This document shows, in pieces, positions 1 through 14,122 of a stretch of DNA of 64,000 nt. The stretch covers positions 6,200,001 through 6,264,000 of the forward strand of contig OZ176052.1 in the NCBI GenBank assembly GCA_964247055.1, read 5' to 3'. The position numbers and the translations under genes were made by a program. The notes under the pieces are model-generated. The model did not search any database and was not told the origin of the DNA. It saw only the letters and a program-made list of their open reading frames with translations. Position 1 is the first letter of the stretch; every line of letters starts with the position of its first letter. The stretch is from Paragordius varius. Taxonomy: Eukaryota; Nematomorpha.

Positions 1-489
1 TGTGATGATTTCGTCTTTATTATTTTTTTCTAGAATATTACAATCACTTACCCTTTGTTCGTGCACATGTAAATTTATTGAATAAGGTACAAACAACCTG
101 TGAGGTACAAATTTTTTTATATTTATAATCTATTTGTGTTAAAAATAAATAAATATTACAATAAATCCCCCAATGACCCCCCCCCTCAGATTTGTCCCGC
201 TTTTTCCTTCAAAAAATCTGGTCACCTTATATACACTATATTTAGCTTTTTAAGTAAAATTCTATTTGTATTCACGTATATTTTCTTCATATAATTTTAG
301 TAAAATAGAATTTTCCTTGCAACAAATTATTCTGACATTTGTAAATAATCTACTTCCAGAAACTCTATTGCCAAATTATTTTGGGGCGCATTTTTGCCCC
401 AAAATTTTTGGGGTCTCCTTTTCCAAGGGATTTTTTATTATTCTAGATAAAAATCATGTTTGTTTATTTTACCCCCCTTTTTTGCGCAG

Positions 490-1840
490 TGTTATATATA
501 AAAGCAAAAATGCCGAGATTGCGCGATAAATTTTTTATTATATGGTAAATATTGACATCAATGAAGTTTTTTGATGTCAAAATAAATATTTTTTTAGAAA
601 TTAGATGAAGCGTCTTCTATTTTGAAGCATGATGGAGACGGTCTAAAAACCATTTATATTATAAAAAAAACCTTTTTTTATAATTCGATGATGCCGAACA
701 TTTATATCGCCTTTTGTTAAAATATTTTTTCGTCTTTAAATTGATGTTAAAAATGAATTGTTGTTTTACATAAGTACGCCCAAATTTAAAAGCAAATGGA
801 AATTTAAATTTTTTGAGGTGATAGGAATGTTTATGAACTTATTATATAGAAAAGTTTTTAAATAATATCTTAAGCCGTATTTATACTTTTTCCAGCAGGC
901 TAAATTATATAAAGTATACTTTACTCAATGTTTGCTACAAATTAAATTATTTTAGCAAAATATACATTTTTATTGATGCCAAATTTAGCATAAATTTTAA
1001 TATTTTACTGCTCTATCTCAGCATTATCGCGTTTATTTAAAGAGAGCTGTCTGTTTTAGAAGTGCAAAAGAAACTAAGGAGCATACATCTAACATCTTAC
1101 AAAAATATAGTTTTGAATGTTCTTATAAAAAATATATTGCACATGCGCTCAAGATTGTAACGGTTTCTTTTATGTTACTTTCCTTTGTCTATTATATCAA
1201 TTTATAAGCATTGATTTGTCTCACATTTAATTTCATTTTATATTTTTTTCTTGGTTATACTTTATTTTAAGTTTTTTCTTTTAACAACTCCTGATGATGC
1301 CATTGCGCGAAAATTTGAGTCTATAATAAATTTATTTTTATTTTCTTTCATTATTCACACGACGTTAACACACGAATCTTATTTAACAACACTTCGTCGT
1401 CACCCACTCAATTTATACTAATTCCCAATGTTTTTTAAAATTAAGCATTTAGCTTTCACCAAAAAGTTTATTCGGCAAAATGTGAAATTTTGCTTGATAT
1501 TCAGTTACCACCAAAGTGTATATAACTTTCTTATATCACTCGTAATAAAAACAAAAGCACCATGATAATACTGATGCATTTTCTTATCCTATATATTTCA
1601 TCAGGATATTTTTTGGACACTGTGTTATGTTTGATAAAATATTTTTGGTAAATGCTGAATGCTTTATTCCATAATATATCATTATATGATATACCATAAT
1701 TTAAATGATCAATATTTTAATTAAGAATTTTTAGTTTTGGGCTCCGAGATTCCCAAATTTTCTAACCCTCCTAAAGGGTCTAGTTTTAAAAGAAACGCAA
1801 AAATGCCGAGATTTCAAAATAATTTTTTAAATATATGCTA
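490..1840 (+). repeat. Two diverged copies of a short repeat
   Basis: Around 500-545 and 1785-1840 the same phrase occurs (aaaaatgccgagatt, then an AT run ending in tatatg), each preceded by a run of C-rich bases. A dispersed repeat of unknown family. The rest of 1-2123 holds no gene I can support. Confidence 0.35.
1255..1345 (+). repeat. Hammerhead-like or Penelope-type terminal relic
   Basis: ctcctgatgatgccattgcg followed by cgaaaatttgag has the CTGATGA ... stem ... GAAA order seen at the ends of Penelope-like elements, followed by an AT tail. The stems are poor and no cleavage triplet is clear, so this is a weak call. Confidence 0.25.
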
Positions 1841-1843
1841 GAT

Positions 1844-1885
1844 CAAGGATGTTTAACATGCGGCCCTCCAAATTTTTACGAACCG
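1844..1885 (+). mobile_element. hAT-type terminal remnant
   Basis: CAAGGATGTTTAACATGCGG closely resembles the CAGGGGTGTCCAACATGCGG end common to animal hAT elements. Only this end is seen. Confidence 0.35.
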
Positions 1886-2123
1886 AGATAAATTTAAAAA
1901 AACAATTATTCAACATTTTATATAATTTTAATATATACCACAAATAAATGATAGATATAATATCATTTACATTACAACATTTGATAATAATTTATTTAGA
2001 ATTATATCCATTTTGTTTATTAAAACCATTAGTTTTTATGAGGGATGGTCGTTAAATATTTATATATGTCACATATTCCCTTTAAATAGATATAGAAAAG
2101 TAGTAAAAAATTTATGGTGAACA

Positions 2124-2402
2124 CTATCTTTCATTAAAAAATTTTAGACTAAATCCGTTAAGACAACTTAATTCCAATTTTTTATTGAACATGAATTTAA
2201 CTTCTTGAATTTTTAAGATGTACGTAAATCTAAATATATCTTTCCAAATTTTGCCAACGGAATAAACAAAATATAGTCTTTTTTGTGATTCAGGTGATAC
2301 TTCTGCCAATTGCCGTAGAGTTTTTGGGTCATCATCCAATAACTCTTGCACTTTAGCGTCTTCGCACTTATGTGGTCCATTAAAGTGCTCAATCTCCATC
2401 AC
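2124..2402 (-). mobile_element. mariner transposase N-terminal fragment
   Basis: The minus-strand open stretch begins with the first helix-turn-helix of a mariner transposase: LLDDDPKTLRQLAEVSP, then a shifted remainder of the usual S-K-R-L ... M-G-K-I phrase. No catalytic D,D34D region follows and no terminal repeats are seen, so this is a relic. Confidence 0.6.
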
Positions 2403-2446
2403 ATTAAATTATTAATTTTAAATATTTCCAAGACATGTTTCACAAA

Positions 2447-2993
2447 CACTTCTATTTAAATTAGCTAAATACCCCAGACAATATTTAAAATGATATTTTT
2501 AAAAAACTACTGAAAGAAACGGTTTCAATTTATATTTATGCTTCTATCCTAATAAAAATTATATAAATAACAAAATGAAATTTAGTTTTGGAAAAATTCC
2601 GTATCAAACTACTTGGGCGCCACTTTTACAACATTTTTGCAAAATATCGTGTTTACTTGATAATAAGCCTAAAATTTAGTTTACTTTTTTTATTAAAATT
2701 ACATTTAACATTGATGAAAAAAGAAAAAGTGGTATATTTTTCATTTTAATATTTAGCTTATGCACACATGTGATGGCTAAATTTTTACCTTTGGGTTTCA
2801 TCTCTGAATAAGTAATAATTTTTAAATAATTTTTTTATTTTGTTTCGGTTCATAAATGTTATACAAGTGCAAACCTTTGCCATGGTTTTAATTTGTTCCA
2901 TATCTTTTGAAATATTTAATTTTAAACAAGCCTATGGTATCTAAACCAAATTGAATCGAAGGACTGAATTGAATGTGATGCATCCAAGTGTTA
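2447..2993 (-). mobile_element. TTAA-type MITE, reverse-oriented old copy
   Basis: Reverse-complement relative of the MITEs at 46.1-49.0 kb. Its low-coordinate end has the gctaaataccccagac box and its high-coordinate end the catccaagtgtta terminal repeat, with the same internal order of motifs. The flanking TTAA is degraded (TTAC on one side), so the copy is old. Confidence 0.65.
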
Positions 2994-3002
2994 CACTATA
3001 GA

Positions 3003-3606
3003 TGTCATGTGTTTTCCCGCAAATGATAACTTTCAACAGCCTTTTCTTCTGATGGCAATGCGTCCCGAAAAGTTTTTTTTACAGGTACAAAATTTGACAT
3101 TATTACTGAATGATAAAAACAAAACGCTAGATTTGCCGGACTCAACTAAGTTTGTCGTTTATTTTTAGATGTACAAAATGGTCAAATTTTCTCCTAGCTA
3201 AACTGGGAATGACTTATGACTACACTGGTAATATTCATCAGGATTGTGTGAACTGTGTAGTGTCTAAAATTCCAAATCGATTTTTAGCGTTACGGCGCTG
3301 CATCGTAACTCACATACCGTCATTTTTAATCGTTTTTTAACTATCACTTACCACAATATTTTATCAATGATTTTAAATTAGGCTTTATAAGTCTTTTAAG
3401 AAGAATGCGGTATGAAACCTTTTCTGGCAAGTCAATTTTTCACTCGTTTCGTTCTTAAAAAAGTGGTCCAGAATGAACTGGCTCGGATATTTATTAAAAA
3501 AATAAAGGGTTACAAATCGGTTTTAACCGATGCCAAACATATTTGGTGTTCTACTATTTTTGGTTTAATGGTTCTGATTTCGGTTGCACTATCATTGCAT
3601 TTTTAA
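3003..3606 (+). other. Coding-like island, unrecognised (possible exons or pseudogene)
   Basis: Less AT-rich than its surroundings. Three open stretches follow one another: 3009-3170 (MCFPANDNFQQPFLL, MAMRPEKFFLQ), 3169-3340 (TKWSNFLLAKLGMTYD, IPNRFLALRRC) and 3401-3606, which ends in a hydrophobic segment (WCSTIFGLMVLISVALSL) and a stop. I found no phase-consistent splice that joins all three. The middle stretch has a faint resemblance to cytochrome bc1 subunit 7 (K-W ... K-L-G-M ... D ... R), too weak to name. It could be a decayed retrocopy, part of a transposon, or real exons. Confidence 0.3.
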
Positions 3607-6600
3607 AGAATGTGAACTAGCCGCAAAAACATAAACACACAACCACAAAAATTTGTTTTACTTTTCTCGAAAAATCTAAAAAAATTAAAGGATTTATTTG
3701 GAGTTCCGTTCATACCAAATATTATTTCATTATCCGAAACAGATATAAAAGTTCTTAAAAAGTTATAAAATAATTTTTTTACAATTCGATTAGGACGAAC
3801 GATACAGAATTCGTCTCATTTTTCATTGACTAAAAAATAAATTCAGAATAGGGTCTTTTTTTATATAGAACCGAAATGAGAACTGTATGTTTTGTGATAA
3901 CAATAGAGATGAATAAAACTTTTGCTATAATCGAAAATTAAACCAATAAATATACCTTTCCTACTGTTGTTTATTATACTTCTTAATTTCTTTAACTAAA
4001 TATGCAAACAAAAATAATCTTATATCAGTTTTGAGCTAAGAACTTCCTATTTAGATAACTAAGATATTAATAATATAAATGAAAATTTCAGTTCATTGAT
4101 TCTATCAATTAATTAATTTTTTATATAAATTTTTATTTAAAAATCAATTTTCCATATAATTTTCTCATTTTTTTTTTAATATACTTACATTGAAATAAAA
4201 TATTTGAAAAATATATCGTTTGAAACTTAATAGATCAAAGATAGATATAGATCTTCGGTGTTAAAAAATGTATTTACTGATAATCCGGATTAAAAAGAAA
4301 TCGAAAAACGTTTCTCCTTTAACCTATTTTTTGTGTGTTAAACCTCTTGACCAAATACTTTTTGATAATCTTTTCAATAATATATTCTTTATATCTTTTA
4401 GAGTCCTATATAAAGTTTTTATGGAAATTTTATTAGTTAAAATAAACGAAAATTATATTTATTGATTAGTATATTTTAAGAATTTTAAAATAAATCCAGG
4501 CCGATGCGACAACAAAAGATGTATTTTTCAGCTTAGACATTGCTGCACTTTATCGGCTAATTAATAAATCCTTCTATTTTCATTTTATAATTTGTTTACT
4601 ATATAAAATATTATTTTTATAAAATTTTTGTATTTTTTTCTTTTAGACAATAACTAAACTTTATCCAGTCACGTAATATTTAATTTTCAAAAGATAATAT
4701 TTACCATGTTTGTGTGACAAAATAATAAATTTTATTTTAATATCCTTCTTGACCTGTTTAAACAAAGAATTATTTCTTATGGCTGTATATTTAATATAAT
4801 CTGTGATCACAACAAATTAAAATGACAAAATTTTAATTTATTTTTTAAATATATTATCCTCAAAATATCATTTATGTTTTTAAAACAGTTAGTTAATTGC
4901 CCAATTATCGTTTAACATATTTTTATCAAAAAGAAAAAATGCATGGTTTAATTTTAGCATGTTAAGATGGAATATTATTAACACTCATGCGCTAATTTTC
5001 CCACCGTATATTTTATTTTATGTTCCTATCTAACATTTTGTCAATTTTTTTATATTGTTGAGTAATAATTTTGATTACATTAAAATTGTAGTAATAAGGC
5101 TGACCTTTCACATCAATTAAATGTTGGACGACCTCTTTTGCATATATATATATATAAATATACGGTTACACCGTTTATAAATATAATTATTTAATTATAA
5201 TTATATTATTGATATACGTATGTGTGTTTATAAAGTACAAAAAGTAAACTGACAATATGAAAAAAAGAGTAAATAAATATAAAAACAACGTAATGTGCAA
5301 AAAAACGCCCATTTTTATATTATTGTGTTATTAAAATTGATTTATATTGATTTAATTTATAATCTATTTTATGATATATAAATAAATGTTTTCAAATAAA
5401 CCTTTTATGTATCAAAAATATTATTATACAATTCATCCGATTAATTAATCGGTCCATTTTTAAATACAAAAATTTATTTCTATATTACTAACATCAAAAA
5501 TACAAGCGCTCAAAAAATTAGACATATTTCTATTGTTTTAAATCGTTCGTAAAATCATTTTAAGAAATCAACACCTGTATATATTACATTATTAAATTTA
5601 GCCAATTTTCGATATCCCCTTATGATAAAATATTTATGATGAGAAATAATCTTATTATAATTTTTTTTCTTTGTAGCTTAAATGTAAACGTTTAAAAATT
5701 ATAAAATTCTATTTTTTACGGCAAAAATGTAAATTTTAATTATGATTAAGATATTTTATAAATCCGTATATCCGTTTTATTAACCATAGTAATTTTATAT
5801 ATTAAATATATATATAGAGATATTAAAAATTATAATTTTCGTTAATTCTGGTGAAACAAGTTCTAATATAATATTTATTTAAATTACTTACGGATTTTAT
5901 TTGCGTGTCTAACCTATATCCAATAAAAGTCAATTGCTTTAAAAATTATAATTAGTTTCCTTATAACTGTTGTCCTTTTCGTACTTAAAATTTTCTGAGA
6001 AAATGTCAAATCATTTATTAGAATTATATCAGAACCAATTTATAACGCCTCCATATAGGAGGCAAGAATATACAGTTATGATTATTATGAGTTATATAAC
6101 TGAGCAACTAGCTTTCTATGTGTCAATGAGATTTCGACGGCATGATGGATTAATTTAATATTTTAATCTATTGAAATTTTTTGAAAAAAAGAATATAATA
6201 ACTTATTAATACACAAAACGAATGGGATTAATATTTAGTAGGTAGGCTAAAAAGTATACATAACAGTTTCAGTGGAAACACACATACAAATACACTCTAT
6301 CGTGCTGTTTTTTAAAGGTGCAAAAATATTTCATACTTGAATCTGCCATAATTCTTTTGTAAGGATTATAGTATTTATATAGAGAATTTCCTCTTTTTTT
6401 CCAAACAATCATCATACCTAATCTTACAGCATTCTATAGCTGTAATGATACATATATTATATTATATAATATAATTTTGTTTAAAAACCAAATTGTTAGA
6501 AACTCATTATTCATAATAATCGATTTGTTTTATATAATATTAGTTGCACACATTTCCTTCATCATACCTGGGAGAATAGAATCCAAGAAAATAAATCTTC

Positions 6601-7832
6601 TTTTTTATTATATATATACCTGATGTGCACACCTAATCCTATTCATTCACAGCATATAAAGTTTCTTAGTGTTTTAGAAATAAACAAACGCAAAAAATGA
6701 TTTGTTCAGGAATTGTATATAATTTAATTAATAATTTCTACTATGCTGTGTACGTTTTTTACGATTTTGTCGTCACGTTACAACTTATAAATTTGGTTTG
6801 ACTATCCATCGCATTTTTATACTTTGTTAAAAAATTTGTGCTGCCTGTTTAATTATTAGTAGAATTATATGGGAATGAAAAAAATTTAAATTAAGCTTTA
6901 AAGCTTACACCGTTTTTTCCCATCAACGTTGTTGACGTATACTTATTTCCCATTTAAAAGAGTCGTTTTTAATATAACGCGCATTTCGCACATTATTGAT
7001 AAAGGTATAGCCAAAAAAATATATTATTTAATTTTAAAAAGAAGAAGACGGTATTTTTATGATCGCTCGCTCGCTCTCCTATACCTATAATGGATAATAA
7101 AAATAATAAAACTTTTATACATTATGTATAATGAAACATTAGATAGATAATATTTTGTATGAATAAATACCTTTGTATACCTACTTATTTTGCCTACCAC
7201 TTCTCCGTATTTTCGGATATTTTTTATGATATAATCAGATAATAATAGTGATAAAATGAAGATAATTTAAACATTTGAAATATAATCGTTTCTTGTAATA
7301 TTTAATTATGCAAGAAAATCATATCCATTATTATTCAGACTTCTAGAATATGAAATTATTTCATTTACGTACAATATCATTTGGTCAACTATCTCATTAT
7401 CTGATAATTTTCGAATATATATTCAAATTTTTTTGATTTATTCCGCAAAGTACAATGTATGAATAAGTTTTAAGTTACTGCCGAAAATTTTATTCGAATA
7501 AATTGGACGAATGCTTTTTAATTATCTAAAATATATTCTCTTTAATTACCCTTATAAATTTTTGCTTGGCGATTTCTTTATGTTAACAGACACCCAAAAA
7601 GATTGTACTTAAATATCAATGTTGACTAATGTAAGGAACGCAGACGATGATGAATTCCCCATATGAAATACACTTGAATAAAACTAGTTTTTCGGAAAGT
7701 ATATTCAAATTTTCATCAGACATCAGAAAATTTATAAAAGTTTCTTGCATGAATCAAGATTATTTATTAATTTATGGAAGGCCATTTATATATTATTAAA
7801 ATTTAAATTTATAATGGATTATAAAATTCCAG
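3607..7832. other. Gene-free AT-rich stretch upstream of formin
   Basis: Extremely AT-rich, with short TA runs (5139-5158) and no coding-like composition apart from the doubtful stretch near 6 kb. The unseen N-terminal formin exons or their promoter could lie here, but I could not identify either. Confidence 0.4.
5970..6158 (+). other. Open reading stretch of unknown status
   Basis: A 62-codon open stretch (KMSNHLLELYQNQF ... RFRRHDGLI) in otherwise very AT-rich DNA. It has no recognised domain and no obvious splice partners. It is upstream of the formin on the same strand, so a formin or unrelated exon is possible, but nothing shows it. Confidence 0.15.
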
Positions 7833-7883
7833 ATAAATTCCAACAATTGGACGATCATAATTACATGGCCGAAATCGTTAACG
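7833..7883 (+). CDS. Tentative upstream formin exon (DID repeat)
   Basis: A 51-base open stretch between a good acceptor (ttccag) and donor (gtatct), phase 1 at both ends, so it joins the next exon at 10335 in frame. It encodes KFQQLDDHNYMAEIVNG, and with the next exon gives a join reading IVNGLQSNN. Formin DIDs have a similar phrase (phenylalanine, then a short helix ending in G-L-x-S) just before the VNAL helix. It is short, so the call rests on phase and this resemblance. Confidence 0.45.
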
Positions 7884-10800
7884 GTATCTTTATTTGCTAA
7901 ACTTTTTAAATTATTAGCCAAAACAAATATTTGTGTTACTTTTATTTTTTATTTAAATTTATTAAAGGGTATAAATTTAATGTAAGGTATTAAGTTAACG
8001 GCTAAATTTCACTCTTTAATTATATTGTATTTTAGACCAATCTGGTACATCCTTATATTAAACGATTAAATTTAATTTTAACATGATTTTCTTGTTCTAT
8101 CTTGAAGAGGACAATTTGAATTGTCACATAACAACCAACTGTATAAATTTTTTCCTGTATTCAAGGTTAAATTTTGTAAAAATGTGCACATTTATACATA
8201 CGAGTCAAAGTCACAGTTTGGCGTGTTAAATGGCTGTTTTAACAAAAGAAATTTTATTTTTTATACCAACCTGCGTGTTTGTCTATAGAATTTTTTTATA
8301 TCTCTTCATATTTACCTCATACTAACTTGTCCAAAACAGTAGATATCTAAAACAATGTTTTGGGGCTAATTTTTTACGCATATCATTAAATATGTTTTAA
8401 CCCTTTTCCATATTTCTTTTTTATATTTTTATTTTTGCCTCATATATCAGGTAAAAAATATATGGTATGGAAAAATCATCATAAATGGATATTTAATTTT
8501 AAACAAAATTTCGCCTAGTTTGTATAATTATATTTTGCAAAAAAAAGATTACACAATAAAATGGTGATTTTTTATACTTTTTATTAATGTGGCACAAACT
8601 TTATCTGTACTGCAATGGGAACGCATTATTTATATGGTCGGATAAATTGATTTCATTTAAATAAATATCAGTATGTGTAATATATTTCAAATCAACTAAT
8701 CACGGTCAATTAAGCTTGGATATAAATACCATCCATTTATCTACATTTGTTTACGCTTCATAAAATTGATAAACTTCTTTAAATATATTTATACAATATA
8801 AAATAATAGTTATTGGTTAAGCAGTGTGTTAATATTATTAGGTTAACCAGGTCGGACGTATTCTTGATGATTTTATACTATCTATATCAAATGAAATTTT
8901 GTTATTTATTTATTCAGTGGCAGACATAAATATTAGACGCGCAAAATTAGATAGCCCCCTCCCCTGCTTATGTTCTTGTCACTAAAATTTGTTCAAAAAA
9001 CTCCTCAAAGGGGAAAATTAAATAATAATTTTGGCATGTTGTAATAATACACAAAGCTTAAAATACATCATTTATTCAATATTCTTGCCTAAAATGTATA
9101 AAAAATAATATACAAAATGAATTGTATTCGTATGCGGACACACGGCCTACAAATAAAAATGTTATCGCAAGTTTAATTTATATAATGTGCCGACATTCAC
9201 TTTTTTGACTACTAAAAGAGTTAAGTCAGAGAAATTATTTAAATTAAATGGTGGTCAGTTAACTTGTATAATTTTGTTTATATTATTATAATACATATGA
9301 CAACAGTTTACGGTAAAATACAAGAATGGCCGTAATTAAATAATTTATTACTTTTATTTAATTTTATATTTTGTTGTAATGTCTATAATAAGGCCAAATG
9401 ACCAGCAGTTATTTTGAAGAGTTTGTGCATTGTTTTTTTATTATTGTAAATGAAAAGAAGTTTGTTTTAGGTGGACAAAAGCTATAAACTTATATTCATC
9501 ACTATTACGCCTACTCAATTAATCAATCTTTAATTTATATATATATATATATATATATATTTATGTGAAATCATTCAAGGATATCGGATTATTTTTGTTT
9601 GATAAAATCCTATAACCTAGGTCTAAAAGTTTGTTTTTTTAAAACTCGTATATTAAGTCATCATGGTTAACCTTCTTATAATTTTAAAAAATGTTATGAA
9701 AAAAAAATAGTATTGGAACTTTTTTATAAGGGGTTGACGGGGTTGTTGGTTTGGAAAATATAAAATTTAATTTTGCTTATTACCACATTCAATTTAGCTA
9801 ATCACTCAAAACATCGTTAAATTTTTAATTAGAGTTAAATACAATATTATATAATAAAATTTTTGTTGAATTTATATATGTAAATGAAATTTTTATTGTA
9901 AATTACACATAATTTAATTTATAATAATAATAATAATAATGAAAGCCCTTAATTTTAATTAATCTAGATATTTGATTTTCAAGGTTTTATAAAAATATTA
10001 TATCACGCGATAATGAACTAAATTATATAGTTTAAAATGATGTCAGAAAGTAAAATCAAAAAAATTGATGGTTTCAATAGATAAAGAAAAATATTTAGAA
10101 TATTTTAATTTTCGTTTTTTTTCAGTAAATTTGGCTCTACCTATAAATGTATAGTTTTTAAACTTCTAATAAAAGAGATAATTGTTTCAAAATAATAGAT
10201 AATTTGCTACAGACCTTTATAGTAGATTAGGTTTAGTATTGGCTAATTAATAATTGCTCCTTATTATTTTAATTATATATTTACCCTCCCACAACTGATT
10301 ACGAAACTGCTAATTTTATCATTATATACTGCAGGTCTGCAATCAAATAACCCTACGCACAGAATTTATTCGTATAATCAATTACTACGGTCATTGAATG
10401 CAAATGATTCGCCTCACATAACTTCTCAAAATGGTGTTTTTCTCCCCGGTGTTCCCACAATAATGAACAAAGATTTAAATTTAAAAGAATTGGATTATCA
10501 GCAAATTATAACAATTTTGCGTCTAGCTGCTTGCTCAACGAACAAATTGGCTCAACAAGATGATTCCCTGTTTAAGGTAGTAAGTTTTTGTCATCATTTA
10601 TTAACTCTTTATTATTCATAGGGAATTTTTTAATTATAATTAATTTGGCCATACTTTTGACTGTGTTGTGTTTGAAGACTGTATGTATCTTTCTATAACC
10701 CTAAATAAGGTATTGAGCAATCCCTGTATATTTAAAATGTTTACTGTGATCACAGTAAATGTGATATTAAAAATCATATGCCGTCATTATTATTATTATA

Positions 10801-11569
10801 ATTATATAAATCATCTTTATTGGCAATTAATTACCTAACAATAAGCATTAAGTTAGTGTTTTACATCTCAAGAGTCAACAAAGGTTAAAAGATTAAAGGC
10901 CTCCTTGTAGAAAGTGAAAAACCGATTTATCCTTACCATAATAATCATCTAATGATAAACTTTGCGTTCTTCCTATAATTAACACTTTCTTTTTTTTTAT
11001 ATTCATGGTGCAAAAATGCGCTTATTTCATAAAACATACCATACATCTATCTTTCTTTGAAAGCGAGCAAAGTTGAAACGTGGATAAATTATTAGGTTTT
11101 ATATGTATGGTTGTTGAAATGAAAATTATTATCTGTTGATGATAAATAAATATTTTCTAAGGAATCAAATTAGGTATAAATTCTTTAAGGTAAAAAATAC
11201 TTCCACATATTGCGTTTATTATTATATATTGAAAGTACATATAAGAGCATGCAGCACATAAGGTAAAGTATATTATGTATATAACAAGCACACAATAATT
11301 TTAGAAAGGCAGAAATTCTAAGAGATTACTTGAGCAATAATAATCTTAACATTGGAAATAATTAGAAATACACACTAAACGAAAGTGATGTAAGAGGATA
11401 CAAGGTTGATTTAACTTTTGTTTGTACGTATATAATAATCCTTAAAGAAGCACAAAAAATAATCTTTGCTCCTCTTTCAGTTCATTTGAAATTAAATATT
11501 TCCATTTATATATACCACACATATTTTAATCAATTGATAAAGTTTGATTTGCAATTTATATGATCATAG

Positions 11570-11611
<42 letters not shown>

Positions 11612-14086
11612 TTGTGGGACACGAATACCTCTAATCTTACTTTCTATCTAACATTTTATTGAAAAGTATATAAAGATATATTTGATATTTTGAGAGTGTT
11701 AAAAATTGAAAAAAAATGTTTCCCTTTTTATAGGTGTAAACATTAAATATATAGATATATATTATAGTTTTGACGTAATTTTTTGGTACTATTGTTGAGA
11801 ACCAAATATGGGGTCGATACTACTCTATTCAGTCAAAATATATATTTAAATATGTGCACCAAAAATTACGATTTTAATATAATTATATATTTTTTGTGAA
11901 AAAAAAAGAATATATATGATTTTGGCTAGGAATAAAGGTTGATTGCCTTTTTCAATTATGTCATTTATGTTCGTAACAAATAGATTGATACGACAAATGC
12001 GAATATATGTTGCAATAAAGAAATTCGCGGGTTAGTTGGTTTTTTTGAGTAAAATATGACTTTTTAGATATAGTGTACTCGTTTTTTTTTCTATCTTCTA
12101 CCGCAAAATATGACTCCCTCACCAGTATCATGGTTTTTTTCCTATATTGTGTCAACCAATCGAGCTTTTTTAATAAAATAATATAACTCAATATAATAAG
12201 TATAAAATAAAAATTGATAAATTGCATTTCATTCGAGATACTGTGGTTTAATCGAAGTACATGGAAATCAGGACTGATCAACACAAAAAGCTTCGATAAC
12301 CGCATTTTTAATAAAACCGCGGCGGGCCGCTTTCGATATATTAAGAGGCATTCATAAATAATTTATTAGATTTTTAAGCATAAATGCAAACACATTATAC
12401 AATTTTTTTATAGTTCTTGCCGATTGGAAAGGCTTATTCAAAAAAAATATTCGGAAAATATCAATTACCGAGATTTTATGAGAATATTTTTAATCATAGA
12501 TTTACAGTTTTTCGCGGGCCGCATATGAAGTCTCGGAAGGCAGCATCCGGCCTCGGGGCCCCAAGTTGGAGACCCCTGATTTAAATAATAAACTGGGAAT
12601 GTCGGGCAATTAAAATATAGGTTTCAATGCACTTAAAATAAATTTGCTGGCTTATACATCTCTGTTATTTCACCCGTTAATTAGTGACAAAAGCTTGAAC
12701 TCCTCTTTAATATGTTTTTATTTAATTAAGCAATGGCATTCAGACACATAAATCGAATTTAAAAAATGGGCTCGATCACCTTAGGTCCCCTTCACGTTTT
12801 TCGTGGATTCAAAGCCAACAATTTGCATTTAGTATATATTTATTTTATGTGTTAAAAGTTTTTGACAGTTATTTTTTGCAGCGGTTACAGTCACGGCCAT
12901 GGATTGCTTCTTATCAGGTCAGATATTCAACCATGAATTATTTCATTTTATAGTGTCTGTCCCCGATTGTTAAACATACTTTATTTGATCCAGAGTTTAA
13001 ATTAAAAAACGGAGTGAATATTTTTAATTATGCTAAAAAAACAATAATTTTATAATCTTAATTTGGTTCAAGTTAGGTGTGATACCTTAGTTATAGTAAA
13101 ACGTAGGGAAAAATCCCTTTATACAGGCAAATATGGAATCTTACGAAATTAAAGAATGAATATTTATACACAAAATACAATATAGATAAATTTGGTTATG
13201 ATAAAAATTTATATAATTATTTTATGTCGCATTCATAATCAACTCATCATTATGTAATACAAAGTTTAATTTTTTACGCACTTGTAATCATATCCAAATT
13301 ACGACAAAACTAATACATTATAGTTTAACGGTAAAAAATTTTTTCAAAAAATATAATTAAAGGCTAAACAAAACACTTTTTTACATTATATAGATCATAA
13401 CTTTCACATTTTGACAAAATCTTAACGACAATTTTGTAATAAAATAATACAATGTGTATATCAATAAAAGATTATATGGAATTTTTTGCTTTTAATTAAT
13501 AATGATGACATCACCTTACATTTAAAGATTATAAACTTGGTAATTTGATATTAACCATAAATTTTATTATCACAGTCAGATAAGTAAAATGGATTTGAAA
13601 ACCATTTAAATATAATAGTCTGAGAAAAATTTATTACCTATAATTAAAATTATCAATATTATATTAATGTATCTTTGTTAAAATACTTGGCATTAGCAAA
13701 CAATTCTTATACGGAGATGAGATCCTACATATTTCCATTATCTAAAAAGGAAATGATAAATCTTATTTAAAATCCACAACTTTTTGTTATATTTAAAATA
13801 AAAATGAATTTTGCCTAAATACAACGAATTATCACGTAAATATATTTTTAAACTTATTCATTTTTTTGTTTTAAATTGGAGTTTGTCAAATGTAAGGTAT
13901 TAATTTTAACCTTCAAATACATCAATTATGATAAAATACCTCTCATCAAAACTCCATACCTTATAACTAACTACCTTGTGAAAGTTGGTACAGAAAGGGA
14001 CAAATATAGATGCTTATATTAATTATATTTTAGCACAATTGAATCTCGTGAAATTGAATTATATTTGATCCAATTTTGGCAAACAC

Positions 14087-14122
<36 letters not shown>

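Noticed and set aside
11961-12305. 114-codon minus-strand open stretch next to the hAT end
   Set aside because: AT-driven hydrophobic and lysine composition with no transposase or other domain; the adjacent hAT end does not make it coding.
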